From the NCBI RefSeq assembly GCF_000698575.1, contig NZ_JFHD01000007.1, positions 124,001-188,000 of the forward strand: a stretch of 64,000 nucleotides of DNA. Reading direction: 5' to 3'. Numbering within the stretch: position 1 is the first letter of the stretch; every line of letters starts with the position of its first letter. The notes beneath the pieces were generated by a model, which saw only the letters and a list, made by a program, of their open reading frames with translations, did no database searches and had not been told where the DNA came from. Positions 16,611 to 24,522 of this stretch are shown piece after piece. Source of the stretch: Caballeronia zhejiangensis (GTDB lineage Bacteria > Pseudomonadota > Gammaproteobacteria > Burkholderiales > Burkholderiaceae). The position numbers and the translations under genes are program-made.

Positions 16611-17063
16611 ATGTCAAGCCGTCTGGCCGCCAGCGAAAGCGAATTCGCATTGTGGCGCATCAAGCGGGCGCGTACCGGAGACGCATCGCGCCGTGTGCTG
16701 ATCGCCCACAAGGACAAGTCGATCGGCGATTCGCTCGCCGTGCAACTTCGGCTCAAAGGCTTGCAGGTCATCCTTTCGCAGGATCTGAAATCGGTGCGCG
16801 CGCTGGTCAATAGCTGGCATCCGCACGCGCTGCTTCTCGACACGAGCCTTGACAACGAATCCGGCTACGTCTTTCTGCGCACGTTGAGTACGGACGGCGA
16901 TGTCACCGGCCGCCTGCTCGTCGCGATGAGCAACGTGTGGCCCGCCGATCCGGTGCAGACGCTCAAGGACGCCGGTTTCGACGCCCATTGCCGCCGGCCT
17001 TGCGCGACGTGGCGCATCGTCGATCTCGTCGAATCGTTCTTTTCGATGCCGCTCACGCGCTGA
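16611..17063 (+). CDS. Receiver-like protein with degenerate phosphorylation site
   Basis: 150 residues from the ATG at 16611, which sits seven bases after GGAGGAT; the ATG 12 bases earlier overlaps that ribosome site. The fold pattern is that of a CheY-like receiver: RRVLIAHKDKSIGDSLAVQL, ALLLDTSLDNESGY with a possible Asp77, LLVAMSNVWP, and DAHCRRPC. The acidic pair is changed to His-Lys-Asp and the conserved Lys-Pro becomes Arg-Pro, so normal phosphotransfer is doubtful. It has no output domain. It is divergent from the LuxR-type regulator, so it may act as its partner or antagonist; that is inference. Confidence 0.75.
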   Translation: MSSRLAASESEFALWRIKRARTGDASRRVLIAHKDKSIGDSLAVQLRLKGLQVILSQDLKSVRALVNSWHPHALLLDTSLDNESGYVFLRTLSTDGDVTGRLLVAMSNVWPADPVQTLKDAGFDAHCRRPCATWRIVDLVESFFSMPLTR

Positions 17064-17080
17064 GTCGATGGAGGTGCGCC

Positions 17081-17260
17081 ATGAACACGGATATTTGCAT
17101 CGTCGGGGGCGTGCTGCCCGCGAACGCATCGCGCTGCCGCGCGGTCCGCGAGCGCGCCTGTGTCGAAGCGCGCGTCAGGCGGCGGCGCCGTCGTGCCGGG
17201 CCGGGTTCGCGCCGGCTGCCATCGAGAGCGACGCCTGTATTTCACTACCTGGCTCGATGA
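17081..17260 (+). CDS. Possible 59-residue Arg-rich small protein
   Basis: An ATG preceded by GGAGGTGCGCC opens a frame starting MNTDICIVGGVLPANAS. It then runs into an extremely Arg-rich stretch where it overlaps, antisense, the 3' end of the aldose epimerase gene (17175 onward). The first 30 codons look natural; the rest reads like antisense coding sequence. It may be a truncated gene or chance. I do not assign a function. Confidence 0.25.
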   Translation: MNTDICIVGGVLPANASRCRAVRERACVEARVRRRRRRAGPGSRRLPSRATPVFHYLAR

Positions 17261-18110
17261 CGGCGATGCCCGTCCCGCGCAAGCCCTGCGCCGCGAGATT
17301 GAAGCCGTCGCTCACGTGCGACACCGGTTCGACGCACAGATAACCCGCCCCGGCCGGACAATGCACGACGACGTGACCGAGCGCGTCGTCGGCGATCAAT
17401 CCGAGCGTGCGGCCGTCGGCGTAATGCAGCGTCGCACGGCCGTCCCAGCCGCTCAGATAGCGCGTGTACCCTTCCGTCTCGCGTTGGTGGAGAAGCGCGG
17501 GACGTTCGTCCGTCGGCTCGATCGCGATTTCGGCTTCGTGACGCCAATGCGTCGTCGTATGGAGTTCGGCTTCCAGCGCGACGAAATACGGATGAAAACC
17601 GAGGCCGACCGGCATCGGGCTCGACGACCGGTTCGCGACACGCATCGACAGCCGCGCGCCATCCGCATTGGCCTCGATCAGTTGCACGGCCTCGAACGCC
17701 CACGGCCAGCCGTGCTCGCCCTCGCCGTGCGTGTAACGCATCACGACGCAATCCGCCTCGTGCAACTCGACGCTCCACGCCGCGTACTGGCCGAATCCAT
17801 GCAATGCGTGCGTCATGCCTGGAAACGTCGCCAGTTCGACGACGGAACCGTCCGGCGCGGGAAAACGCGCATCGCGCACGCGATTCGAAAACGGCGCGAG
17901 CGGATAGCTGCCGCCCTTGGGCCACGCATCGCAAGACCAGCTCGCGACTGTCACCGGCGCGAGCCAGTCATGCAATCCGCGCGCATCCCGCGTGGCGAAG
18001 CGCGTGATGCGCCCGCCCGCCATCGGCGCAATTTCGAGCACATGCGGCCCGCTCGCGATACTCAGGCGCGGTTCCGCGTTCAGCTCTCCAACTGCACGAA
18101 ATTTCGTCAC
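17175..18110 (-). CDS. Aldose 1-epimerase (mutarotase) family protein
   Basis: 311 residues. The start is a GTG at 18110 overlapping the stop of the upstream permease (GTGA), so translation is probably coupled. Mutarotase features: FSNRVRDARF near the N-terminus (Asn-Arg of the active site), THALHGFGQYAAW with the first catalytic His, GLGFHPYF with the second His, and a Glu in CVEPVSH near the C-terminus. It interconverts alpha and beta anomers of a sugar. As the last gene of an ABC-transporter operon it suggests that the transported solute is a sugar or sugar derivative, which the transporter sequence alone cannot show. Confidence 0.88.
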   Translation of the reverse strand: MTKFRAVGELNAEPRLSIASGPHVLEIAPMAGGRITRFATRDARGLHDWLAPVTVASWSCDAWPKGGSYPLAPFSNRVRDARFPAPDGSVVELATFPGMTHALHGFGQYAAWSVELHEADCVVMRYTHGEGEHGWPWAFEAVQLIEANADGARLSMRVANRSSSPMPVGLGFHPYFVALEAELHTTTHWRHEAEIAIEPTDERPALLHQRETEGYTRYLSGWDGRATLHYADGRTLGLIADDALGHVVVHCPAGAGYLCVEPVSHVSDGFNLAAQGLRGTGIAVIEPGSEIQASLSMAAGANPARHDGAAA

Positions 18111-19015
18111 TGCTTCTGTTCCTTCACGCGCGACACGAGCTGCGTCGGGCTCACGAACTGCAACGCGATCAGCACCCAGATCATCGTGATGGCCATGTAG
18201 ATCATCGCCATCGCGTCGATGGACTGCGGCGCGCGCACGCCCGTCGAGAACACCGCGTAGTACAGCGCGACGACGAGCGTCTGCGTCGTCGGACCGGCGG
18301 TGAAGAACGTCAGCTCGAACATGCCGATGGTCCGCACCAGCACCAGCAAGCCGGCAGCCAGCATGCCCGGCACGAGCAGCGGCAGCAGCACGTAGCGGAA
18401 ATACTTCGCCGTGTTCGCGCCGAAGATGCGCGCGGCCGATTCCAGATTCGGATCGATCTGCTCGATGAACGGTGTCATCACGAGAATGACGAACGGCAGC
18501 GCAGGCACCAGGTTCGCGAGGATCACGCCGGTCAGCGTGCCCGCGAGATGGAACTTGTACATGACCGTCGCCATCGGGATGCCGTAGGTCACGGGCGGCA
18601 CCATCAGCGGCAGCAGGAAGACGAGCATCGCGAAACGCTTGCCGGGAAATTGCACGCGGGCGAGCGCATACGCGGCGGGCACGCCGAGCGCGATCGACAG
18701 CAGCACGACCGCGCCGACCACTTCGAGCGTCACGAGCAGCACGCTCGAAAGCTGGAAGTCGCTCCACGCCTGCGCGTACCAGTGCAGCGTGAAGCCTTGC
18801 GGCAGCAGCGTGCCGAACCAGCGCGTCGCCACCGAATTCACGGCGACCGTCGCGATCAGCAGCAGCACGTTGACGAGGAAGAAGGCCATCGTCGTCCAGA
18901 CGAAGAACTTCCATAGCCTGGCGCGCAGGCTCGCTTGCTGTTTCATCTGTTTGCCCGTGCTTCGAGTCGGGGCGCCGGCCTGCCAGCCGGACGCCGCGCG
19001 GTTATCGGTCGTCAT
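18107..19015 (-). CDS. ABC transporter inner-membrane permease (second)
   Basis: 302 residues from the ATG at 19015, which shares its A with the stop of the previous permease (TAATG); a Met 23 codons later would be a shorter option. Six hydrophobic segments are visible, starting with WTTMAFFLVNVLLLIATVAV. The ATPase-docking EAA loop is ESAARIFGANTAKYFRYVLLPLL. The arrangement matches the PotC/AfuB-type partner permeases of polyamine/iron/2-aminoethylphosphonate-like importers. It forms the channel with the next-upstream permease and is powered by the ATPase at 19875-20951. Confidence 0.9.
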   Translation of the reverse strand: MTTDNRAASGWQAGAPTRSTGKQMKQQASLRARLWKFFVWTTMAFFLVNVLLLIATVAVNSVATRWFGTLLPQGFTLHWYAQAWSDFQLSSVLLVTLEVVGAVVLLSIALGVPAAYALARVQFPGKRFAMLVFLLPLMVPPVTYGIPMATVMYKFHLAGTLTGVILANLVPALPFVILVMTPFIEQIDPNLESAARIFGANTAKYFRYVLLPLLVPGMLAAGLLVLVRTIGMFELTFFTAGPTTQTLVVALYYAVFSTGVRAPQSIDAMAMIYMAITMIWVLIALQFVSPTQLVSRVKEQKQ

Positions 19016-19878
19016 TATCCCTTGCCTCCCGTCACCGGACCCGTATAGAAGAAGCGGCGCGCGCCGAGCATGCCGCCGACCACGAGCAACTGCACGAAGC
19101 CCATCACGATCGCGATGGTCGATGCGAGCGCGTAGTCGTAGTTTTCGAACGCAGCCTCCGATGCGGCGATCGAGATCACGCGCGTCGGGCCGGCCGGCGC
19201 GCCGAGCAGCACCGCCGACGGAAACACCGAGAACGCCTGCACGAACGAGAGACACGCGGTCATCGTGAGGCCGGGCAACAGCAAGGGCAGATAGATCTGA
19301 CGGAACTGCTGCCACGGATTCGCGCCGAGCGTGGCCGCCGCGCGCGCGAGCGTCGGATCGATGCCGGTCACGTACGAAAGCGTCAGCAGAAACGCGAACG
19401 GAAATCCCGACACGATCAGCGAAATCAGCACGCCCCAGTAGTTGTGCGTGAGACGCACTTCATCGCCGTAGAGATGCAGCGCCTGCAACGCCTGCGGGAA
19501 CCAGCCGTTCGGACTGAAGTACGTGAGCATGCCGTCGGCGATCAGCACGGTGCCGAGCGTCACCGGCACGACGAGCAGCGTCGTCGCGAACTTCTGCCAC
19601 GGCGACGTGCGGCGCAGCGCGAACGCGACGGGCACCGATACGCCGACGTTGATGATCGTCGCGGGCACGGCGAGCTTGAGCGTGACGATGATCGTCGGCC
19701 ACATCGACGAATCGGTGAAGAACGTGACGTAGTTCGCCCACATGCCGCCGCCGTTCATCGGATTGAACGACAGCATCAGCCCATAGGCGAACGGATAGAT
19801 GAACAGCGCGAGAATGAAGATGAGCGCGGGCGCTACGAGCCAGCCCTTCGGATCGCGCTGCGCGGGAAGCGCGATCAT
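19015..19878 (-). CDS. ABC transporter inner-membrane permease (first)
   Basis: 287 residues; its ATG overlaps the stop of the ATPase gene (ATGA). Transmembrane segments begin with WLVAPALIFILALFIYPFAY. The EAA loop reads ARAAATLGANPWQQFRQIYL followed by PLLLPG. It is a PotB-like permease of the binding-protein-dependent transport family and the heterodimer partner of the following permease. Confidence 0.9.
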   Translation of the reverse strand: MIALPAQRDPKGWLVAPALIFILALFIYPFAYGLMLSFNPMNGGGMWANYVTFFTDSSMWPTIIVTLKLAVPATIINVGVSVPVAFALRRTSPWQKFATTLLVVPVTLGTVLIADGMLTYFSPNGWFPQALQALHLYGDEVRLTHNYWGVLISLIVSGFPFAFLLTLSYVTGIDPTLARAAATLGANPWQQFRQIYLPLLLPGLTMTACLSFVQAFSVFPSAVLLGAPAGPTRVISIAASEAAFENYDYALASTIAIVMGFVQLLVVGGMLGARRFFYTGPVTGGKG

Positions 19879-20951
19879 TTTTCTTCTCCGTACACGAGCG
19901 TCTTCGAAGGCGCGACGCGCAGCGTGATGCGCTCGCCTTCGCTGCATTCGCCCGCGATGCGCGCCCAGAGCTTGCCGAACGCCGTATCGATGATGATGAG
20001 CGAATCGCGTCCGCCGTACTCGACGACTTCGACGTGCGCGTCGAACGCGTTTTCCGTGCCGGGCGCGACGCGCTCCATGTCTTCCGGACGCAGCGCGACC
20101 GCAACGCGCTTGCTGTCGAAGCCTTCCATCGGCGTGCCGAGCAGCCTGACGCCGTTCGCGTTCACCGCGACGCAATCGCCCTGCGTGCCTTCGAGCGTCG
20201 CCTGCACGACATTGCGAAAGCCCATGAACCGCGCGACGTGCAGGTTCTTCGGACGCGAATAGACTTCCTTCGGCGACGCGACCTGCTGCACGACGCCCTC
20301 TTTCATCACGACGATGCGATCGGCCATCGAGAGCGCTTCGTCCTGATCGTGCGTGACGTAGATCGTCGCGCGCTCCAGCTTGCCGTGGATGCGGCGAATC
20401 TCGGCGCGCATTTCGATGCGCAACTTGGTGTCGAGGTTAGAGAGCGGCTCGTCCATCAAAACGAGCGGCGGTTCGATGACGATCGCGCGCGCGATCGCCA
20501 CGCGCTGTTGCTGGCCGCCGGAAAGCTGACCGGGCAGCTTGGCGTCGTGGCCGATCAGTTGCACGAGTTGCAACGCGGCTTTCGCCCGCTTCGTCGCTTC
20601 GGCCTTGGATACCCCGCGCATCTTCAATCCGAAACCGACGTTGTCCAGCACCGACATGTGCGGAAAGAGCGCGTAGTTCTGAAAGACCATGCCGAAGCCG
20701 CGCTTTTCGGGCGGCAGCACGTCGATACGTTTGTCGTCGAGCCAGATGCCGCCGCCGGTCAACGGCTGCAATCCGGCGATGCAGTTCAGCGCGGTCGACT
20801 TGCCGCAGCCCGACGGTCCGAGCAGCGCGATGAACTCGCCGCGCTGGATGTTCAGATCGAGTCCCTTCAACGCCGCGAGTTGCTGACCTTCGGCGTTGGT
20901 GAAGCTGCGCGAGACCGAGTCGAGGCGCAACTGCTCAAAAGTGTGCTTCAT
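19875..20951 (-). CDS. ABC transporter ATP-binding protein with TOBE domain
   Basis: 358 residues, typical of PotA/UgpC-like ATPases. Seen in order: Walker [13 protein letters not shown]-loop [13 protein letters not shown], signature [14 protein letters not shown], Walker [13 protein letters not shown], and switch His in [10 protein letters not shown]. From about 240 to 358 a TOBE-type regulatory domain follows (VALRPEDME...). AGGAAATGTC precedes the ATG at 20951. It energises import by the two permeases; a stem-loop separates it from the binding-protein gene upstream. Confidence 0.93.
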   Translation of the reverse strand: MKHTFEQLRLDSVSRSFTNAEGQQLAALKGLDLNIQRGEFIALLGPSGCGKSTALNCIAGLQPLTGGGIWLDDKRIDVLPPEKRGFGMVFQNYALFPHMSVLDNVGFGLKMRGVSKAEATKRAKAALQLVQLIGHDAKLPGQLSGGQQQRVAIARAIVIEPPLVLMDEPLSNLDTKLRIEMRAEIRRIHGKLERATIYVTHDQDEALSMADRIVVMKEGVVQQVASPKEVYSRPKNLHVARFMGFRNVVQATLEGTQGDCVAVNANGVRLLGTPMEGFDSKRVAVALRPEDMERVAPGTENAFDAHVEVVEYGGRDSLIIIDTAFGKLWARIAGECSEGERITLRVAPSKTLVYGEEK

Positions 20952-20979
20952 GACATTTCCTGCGCTTTTTTGTACAAGC

Positions 20980-21007
20980 GGCGACGCTCCTCGCGAGGAA
21001 CGTCGCC
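20980..21007 (-). repeat. Intercistronic stem-loop between binding-protein and ATPase genes
   Basis: GGCGACG (20980-20986) pairs with CGTCGCC (21001-21007), with an inner palindrome TCCTCGCGAGGA (20988-20999). It lies 24 bases after the binding-protein stop and 28 bases before the ATPase start. No T run follows on the minus strand. Such stems often protect the upstream mRNA and allow more binding protein than membrane components; that role is inferred. Confidence 0.6.
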
Positions 21008-21031
21008 GTCTCATCACACCGATACGTCGAC

Positions 21032-22204
21032 TTACTTCGTCTTCGCCGCGCCGATTTCGCGGTCCCATTTTTGGAACGCGGCGACCATCGCCTGCGCGTT
21101 CAGCGGCAGTACGTGCGGACGGTCGGCGAGGAGCTTCGCGTATTCCGGACGGCCGAACTTCTGGATGACTTCCTGGCTCTTCGCGGGCGCCATCGAGAGC
21201 GGCACGTCCTTCACCGCCGGGCCAGGATAGAAATAGCCATCGTCATATGTCAGCGCCTGCTGCGCCGGCTCGAGCATGAAGTTCATCAGCTTGTAGAGCA
21301 CGTCGAGCTTTTCCTTCGGCACGCCTTTCGGAATCACCATGTAATGGGCGTCGTTGACCCACGTCATGTTGTCGAATGCGCCGACCTTGAATTCCGCCGG
21401 CACGATGCCGAGCGCGCGCGGATTGATGTCCCAGCCCGTCACGGTGACGGTCATGTCGCGCGTGCCTTCACCCAGCTCCTTCATCACGGCCGACGTGCCG
21501 CCCGGGTAGTACGGAATGCAGTCGTTCAGTTGCTTGAGGAACGCCCAGGTCTTGTCCCAGCCGTTGATCGGGTCCATCGGGTCCTTGTCGCCGAGCACGT
21601 ACGGCAGGCCCATCAGGAAGGTGCGGCCCGGACCGGAGTTGGCCGGACGCGCGTAGATCAGCTTGTTCGGATGCGCCTTGCACCACGCGAGCAGTTGATC
21701 CGGCGTCTTGGGGACATCGGTGACTTTGGCCGGGTTGTATTCGAGCAGCGGACCCGCTGGCATGTACGTCACTTCCAGACCGTAGCCCTGCGCGATGTCC
21801 TGCATCTTGCGCGGACCGGGCGCGTACTTGTCGAGCACGCCGGGGAATGCCTTGGCGTTGTCGGGCAGAAGCTTCTCCCACAGACCTTGCTGAATGCCGG
21901 CCGCGAGCGCGTCGGTGCCCGTCACGACGAGGTCGATGTCCGAGCGCCCCGCCGCCTGCATCGCCTTGATCTTGCCCGGCAGTTGCGGCGCCGGCGCATT
22001 CGTGAACGTGATGCTGGACACGAGGTCCGGATACTTGGCCTTGAACGCCTCGAAGCCCTTTTGCGTCAGTTGCAGATTGCCTGCAACGTCGACGATGTTG
22101 ATCGACACGGGATCGGCCGCGTGGGCCGCGCTCGTGCCGAAAGCCGCGCTCACGGCGACGCAAATCGCCGCCAGTTTCACTGACAGTCCTGCCTTGAAAG
22201 CCAT
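21032..22204 (-). CDS. ABC transporter periplasmic solute-binding protein
   Basis: 390 residues with a Sec signal peptide cleaved after SAAHA (about residue 29). The mature protein has the two-lobe pattern of the PotD/AfuA-like group (DIDLVVTGTDALAAGIQQG, GYGLEVTYMPAGPLLEYNPAKV, WDINPRALGIVPAEFK). Ligand identity is not readable. Context (DHDPS-family enzyme upstream, aldose epimerase at the end of the operon, FadR-type regulator) argues for a sugar or sugar acid. It is the first gene after a sigma-70-like promoter and a 313-base gap from the DHDPS-family gene. Confidence 0.88.
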   Translation of the reverse strand: MAFKAGLSVKLAAICVAVSAAFGTSAAHAADPVSINIVDVAGNLQLTQKGFEAFKAKYPDLVSSITFTNAPAPQLPGKIKAMQAAGRSDIDLVVTGTDALAAGIQQGLWEKLLPDNAKAFPGVLDKYAPGPRKMQDIAQGYGLEVTYMPAGPLLEYNPAKVTDVPKTPDQLLAWCKAHPNKLIYARPANSGPGRTFLMGLPYVLGDKDPMDPINGWDKTWAFLKQLNDCIPYYPGGTSAVMKELGEGTRDMTVTVTGWDINPRALGIVPAEFKVGAFDNMTWVNDAHYMVIPKGVPKEKLDVLYKLMNFMLEPAQQALTYDDGYFYPGPAVKDVPLSMAPAKSQEVIQKFGRPEYAKLLADRPHVLPLNAQAMVAAFQKWDREIGAAKTK

Positions 22205-22360
22205 GTTGTCTCCTCACTTCTCTCGCAACCGCTGGTCGGGAAGAGGTCCGGTCGGATCGTCGATGTTGTCGATTGTGTTGATCGCCGGCCTGTTTGTACT
22301 TCGTTCTGATTCTTGCGTGTCTATCGTGCGCGTGCGTCCTCGTTGCGGCTTGGATGCTGA

Positions 22361-22390
22361 AAAATAGCTAACGAGGTTATAGGATGTCAA
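22361..22390 (-). promoter_or_regulatory. Sigma-70-like promoter for the ABC transporter operon
   Basis: On the minus strand TTGACA (22390-22385), 17 bases, then CTATTT (22367-22362) or TATTTT one base on. It is 157 bases upstream of the binding-protein start. The -35 matches the consensus perfectly. It lies in the 313-bp gene-free stretch 22205-22517, which otherwise holds only the hairpin at 22463-22494. Confidence 0.6.
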
Positions 22391-22462
22391 GCAAATCGCA
22401 ACCCGCCGATGCTGTTACCGAAACAGCCGAACCGCCTTTTTTCCTCTGCCGATAGCGCTTTG

Positions 22463-22494
22463 CAAGCCGACTCGGGATATACCCCGAGCGCTTG
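22463..22494 (-). repeat. Stem-loop after the DHDPS-family gene
   Basis: CAAGC (22463-22467) pairs with GCTTG (22490-22494), and CTCGGG (22471-22476) with CCCGAG (22483-22488), around a six-base ATATAC loop. It starts 24 bases after the DHDPS-family stop. With no T tract it may be a 3' stabilising stem or weak attenuator rather than a full terminator. Confidence 0.5.
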
Positions 22495-22517
22495 TTACCT
22501 CCCGCTTTAACCTGTAT

Positions 22518-23468
22518 TTAACTGGGGTTTCCTGCACGTTTCCCGGAGACGCGGAGGGTTTCATCGAATGCGAGCAGCGCGCGCGCTTCACGTTCGATGG
22601 CCGGCAAGGCAGCTTCAGGCGACGCGCTCAGCAACGGCAGTATCGGGCCCATGTCGGCGATGCCCGATAAGGTCACGGCGTCGTGCAGAACGCGGATCAG
22701 CGAGACTTCGTCGCGAAGGGTTTCGAGCGGCATAAAGTGCTCGTGGATGGAATCGGCCCCGGTGCCGCCTGCTTTTGCGGCGCGCAGCAGCGCCATCACT
22801 GCGTGCGGCGCGATGCATCCCGAGCCGGTCGTCCATGACGCGAGACCGAAGTCGCGCGTGTGAACCAGCGCGGGGCGCTCGCCCATGCCCGACACGACCT
22901 TCGACGCCGGCACGCTTTCGAGCAAGCGCCGCAGATAGCCGTCGTCCGCTGGATTGGCCCGCTGAATCGCGTATTTCACCGCGAGCAGCGTGCCGTCATC
23001 GACGAGGCCGGCAAGCCCGTCCACGTCGATGTAACTCTCGCTCTTGATATAGAGCGTGAACGGCATGCCGGCCACATCGGCAAGACGTCTGAGGCCGTGC
23101 GCGACGCCCTCCGGCGTGGTGAAACCCGCGAGCGGCAGGATCATCGCGGTGCGGTAGCCCGTCTGCGCGAGGATGCGCGCCTGATCGAGCATCTTCCCGT
23201 AGTCAGGGCCGATGGCCGGAATGACGCGAGTCCGCGGACCAGCCGACTCGGCCAGCATGTCAAGCAACTCCCGGAACTCGCTGACGGCGACGTGGTACAG
23301 ATTCGCGTTGCCGCCGTAAAGCAGCGTGGAGACGCCGCCGGCCTCGATATGAGCGATCAGCCTGCGGTTGGCTTTGGGATCGAGCGAATAATCCGGGCGA
23401 CGCGCCAGGGGCGGCACCGCCATGACGGATGCGGAAAACTCGCTGACGACGATGGGATCGGTATTCAT
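22518..23468 (-). CDS. Dihydrodipicolinate synthase/N-acetylneuraminate lyase family protein
   Basis: 316 residues, ATG at 23468 after GAGG. A class I aldolase (beta/alpha)8 barrel: the Schiff-base Lys is in LLAVKYAIQRA and the Tyr in FTLYIKSESY. The usual GTTGE substrate-carboxylate motif near the N-terminus is replaced by LLYGGNANLYH, so this is a divergent subfamily, not DapA. Likely chemistry is cleavage or dehydration of a 2-oxo sugar acid or similar compound. It follows the GntR gene, with two operators in its promoter, and precedes the ABC operon on the same strand, implying one uptake-and-catabolism locus. Confidence 0.85.
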   Translation of the reverse strand: MNTDPIVVSEFSASVMAVPPLARRPDYSLDPKANRRLIAHIEAGGVSTLLYGGNANLYHVAVSEFRELLDMLAESAGPRTRVIPAIGPDYGKMLDQARILAQTGYRTAMILPLAGFTTPEGVAHGLRRLADVAGMPFTLYIKSESYIDVDGLAGLVDDGTLLAVKYAIQRANPADDGYLRRLLESVPASKVVSGMGERPALVHTRDFGLASWTTGSGCIAPHAVMALLRAAKAGGTGADSIHEHFMPLETLRDEVSLIRVLHDAVTLSGIADMGPILPLLSASPEAALPAIEREARALLAFDETLRVSGKRAGNPS

Positions 23469-23502
23469 GACGCCTCGCTGAATCGACGGAAAAGGTCCGC
23501 AG

Positions 23503-23531
23503 AAGGTAGCAAGGCGGGTTAAAGTTGTCAA
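23503..23531 (-). promoter_or_regulatory. Possible promoter of the DHDPS-family gene
   Basis: Minus strand: TTGACA (23531-23526), 17 bases, TACCTT (23508-23503). The -35 is perfect and lies inside the first GntR operator, the -10 is weak. A repressor bound there would block RNA polymerase. Confidence 0.4.
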
Positions 23532-23539
23532 ACAACTTT
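23521..23539. promoter_or_regulatory. Candidate GntR (FadR-type) operator O1
   Basis: AAAGTTGTCAAACAACTTT is a perfect 8-bp inverted repeat around three bases. FadR-subfamily GntR proteins bind short dyads of the TNGTNNNACNA kind, and the core here, TTGT-N3-ACAA, fits. It lies 53 bases upstream of the DHDPS-family start and 63 bases from the regulator stop. Confidence 0.7.
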
Positions 23540-23575
23540 GCCGGGAGGGAGCCGGTTTATCGCAAGTTGGCTAAG

Positions 23576-23588
23576 GTTGTGTGACAAC
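23576..23588. promoter_or_regulatory. Candidate GntR (FadR-type) operator O2
   Basis: GTTGTGTGACAAC repeats the core of O1 (GTTGT-N3-ACAAC). Centre-to-centre distance to O1 is 52 bases, close to five helical turns, so two dimers could sit on the same DNA face and cooperate or loop. Confidence 0.65.
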
Positions 23589-23601
23589 TGTCGGGTCGAA
23601 A

Positions 23602-24294
23602 TTATTCACCGAACATGCGCTCGACCGCGTTCTCGAGGTGCGCCTTCATCGCTTGCCCGGCTCGGGCGGAATCGCGCGCGCGGATCGCTTCAAGGATTTC
23701 GCGATGCTCTCTCTGAACGAGACGCTGGCGTTCGAGCGTCTTCACGTACGACAGGTTGCGTGACAGGTTCATGCTGACTTCGACCTGTTCTTCGATGAAC
23801 GACAGCACGGTGATGAAGAACTGATTTTTAGACGCTCGCGCGACCGCGAGATGAAACGCGAAATCGTCTTTCGCGCCGATGCCCTCCTGCGTTTCGACGA
23901 CGCGTTCGAGCTGGTCCCACGCGTCCTGAATCGCGCGGATGTCTTGCTCCTCGGCCTTGACGGCGGCCAGTTCCGCCGCGCCCGACTCCGTCACCACGCG
24001 AAATTCGTAGCAGCGACGAATGTCGGATAGCGTTTCCAGCGGAGCGAAGCGGCGCACGTCGGGATCGGGGCGGCGACCCACGATCGTTCCCGATCCGCGC
24101 CGCGTCACGATGATGCCGTCTGCGCGCAACCGCGCGAGCGCCTCGCGCACGGTCGGACGCGAGGTGGCGAATCGTTCCGCGAGCGCGTGTTCGGTGAGGA
24201 GCCGGTCGCCCTCCTTGAACTCGCCTTCGATGATGCTGTTGAGGATGTCGCTATAAATCCGGTCGGCGAGGCCGGATGACTTACGCTCGTTCAT
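23602..24294 (-). CDS. GntR family regulator, FadR/FCD subfamily
   Basis: 230 residues from the ATG at 24294; the frame extends 26 codons upstream without a better start. N-terminal winged helix at about 8-75 (LADRIYSDILNSIIEGEFKE, then LAERFATSRPTVREALARLR, RRGSGTIV). The C-terminal FCD effector domain runs from about 90 to 225, with metal-ligand-like residues in CYEFRVVTESGAAELA, FAFHLAVARASKN and REHREILEAI. FCD domains bind small organic acids or sugar acids. It sits directly upstream of the DHDPS-family gene, whose promoter carries two matching dyads, so local control is likely. Confidence 0.9.
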   Translation of the reverse strand: MNERKSSGLADRIYSDILNSIIEGEFKEGDRLLTEHALAERFATSRPTVREALARLRADGIIVTRRGSGTIVGRRPDPDVRRFAPLETLSDIRRCYEFRVVTESGAAELAAVKAEEQDIRAIQDAWDQLERVVETQEGIGAKDDFAFHLAVARASKNQFFITVLSFIEEQVEVSMNLSRNLSYVKTLERQRLVQREHREILEAIRARDSARAGQAMKAHLENAVERMFGE

Positions 24295-24332
24295 GTTCGC
24301 GCGTGACGTGCTTGTCAGGGTGGAGACCGATT

Positions 24333-24360
24333 GTAAGGCAGATTTTGTCAGGCAGATTTT
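24333..24360. repeat. Tandem 14-bp direct repeat upstream of the GntR gene
   Basis: GTAAGGCAGATTTT (24333-24346) is immediately followed by GTCAGGCAGATTTT (24347-24360); they differ at one base. It lies 39-66 bases upstream of the regulator start, so it could be a binding site or a replication-slippage product. Confidence 0.5.
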
Positions 24361-24465
24361 CGCGCGAGGCACCGCAAGCCGCCTGTCCCATGCTCAGTAT
24401 TTCACCGCACGCGAAGTGCGAGCCGTGAATGACATTTCGGCATGCGAAGCGATATTGCGCAGCGT

Positions 24466-24500
24466 AAACAAAAACGCGCCCGCGGTCTCCCGCAAGCGCG
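24466..24500 (-). terminator. Intrinsic terminator of the BKACE gene
   Basis: Minus strand: CGCGCTTGCGG, GAGA loop, CCGCGGGCGCG (two U-G pairs inside the stem), then TTTTTGTTT. It begins 22 bases after the BKACE stop and separates it from the GntR gene. Confidence 0.85.
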
Positions 24501-24522
24501 CTTCGGCCATCGCCATCGAAAT

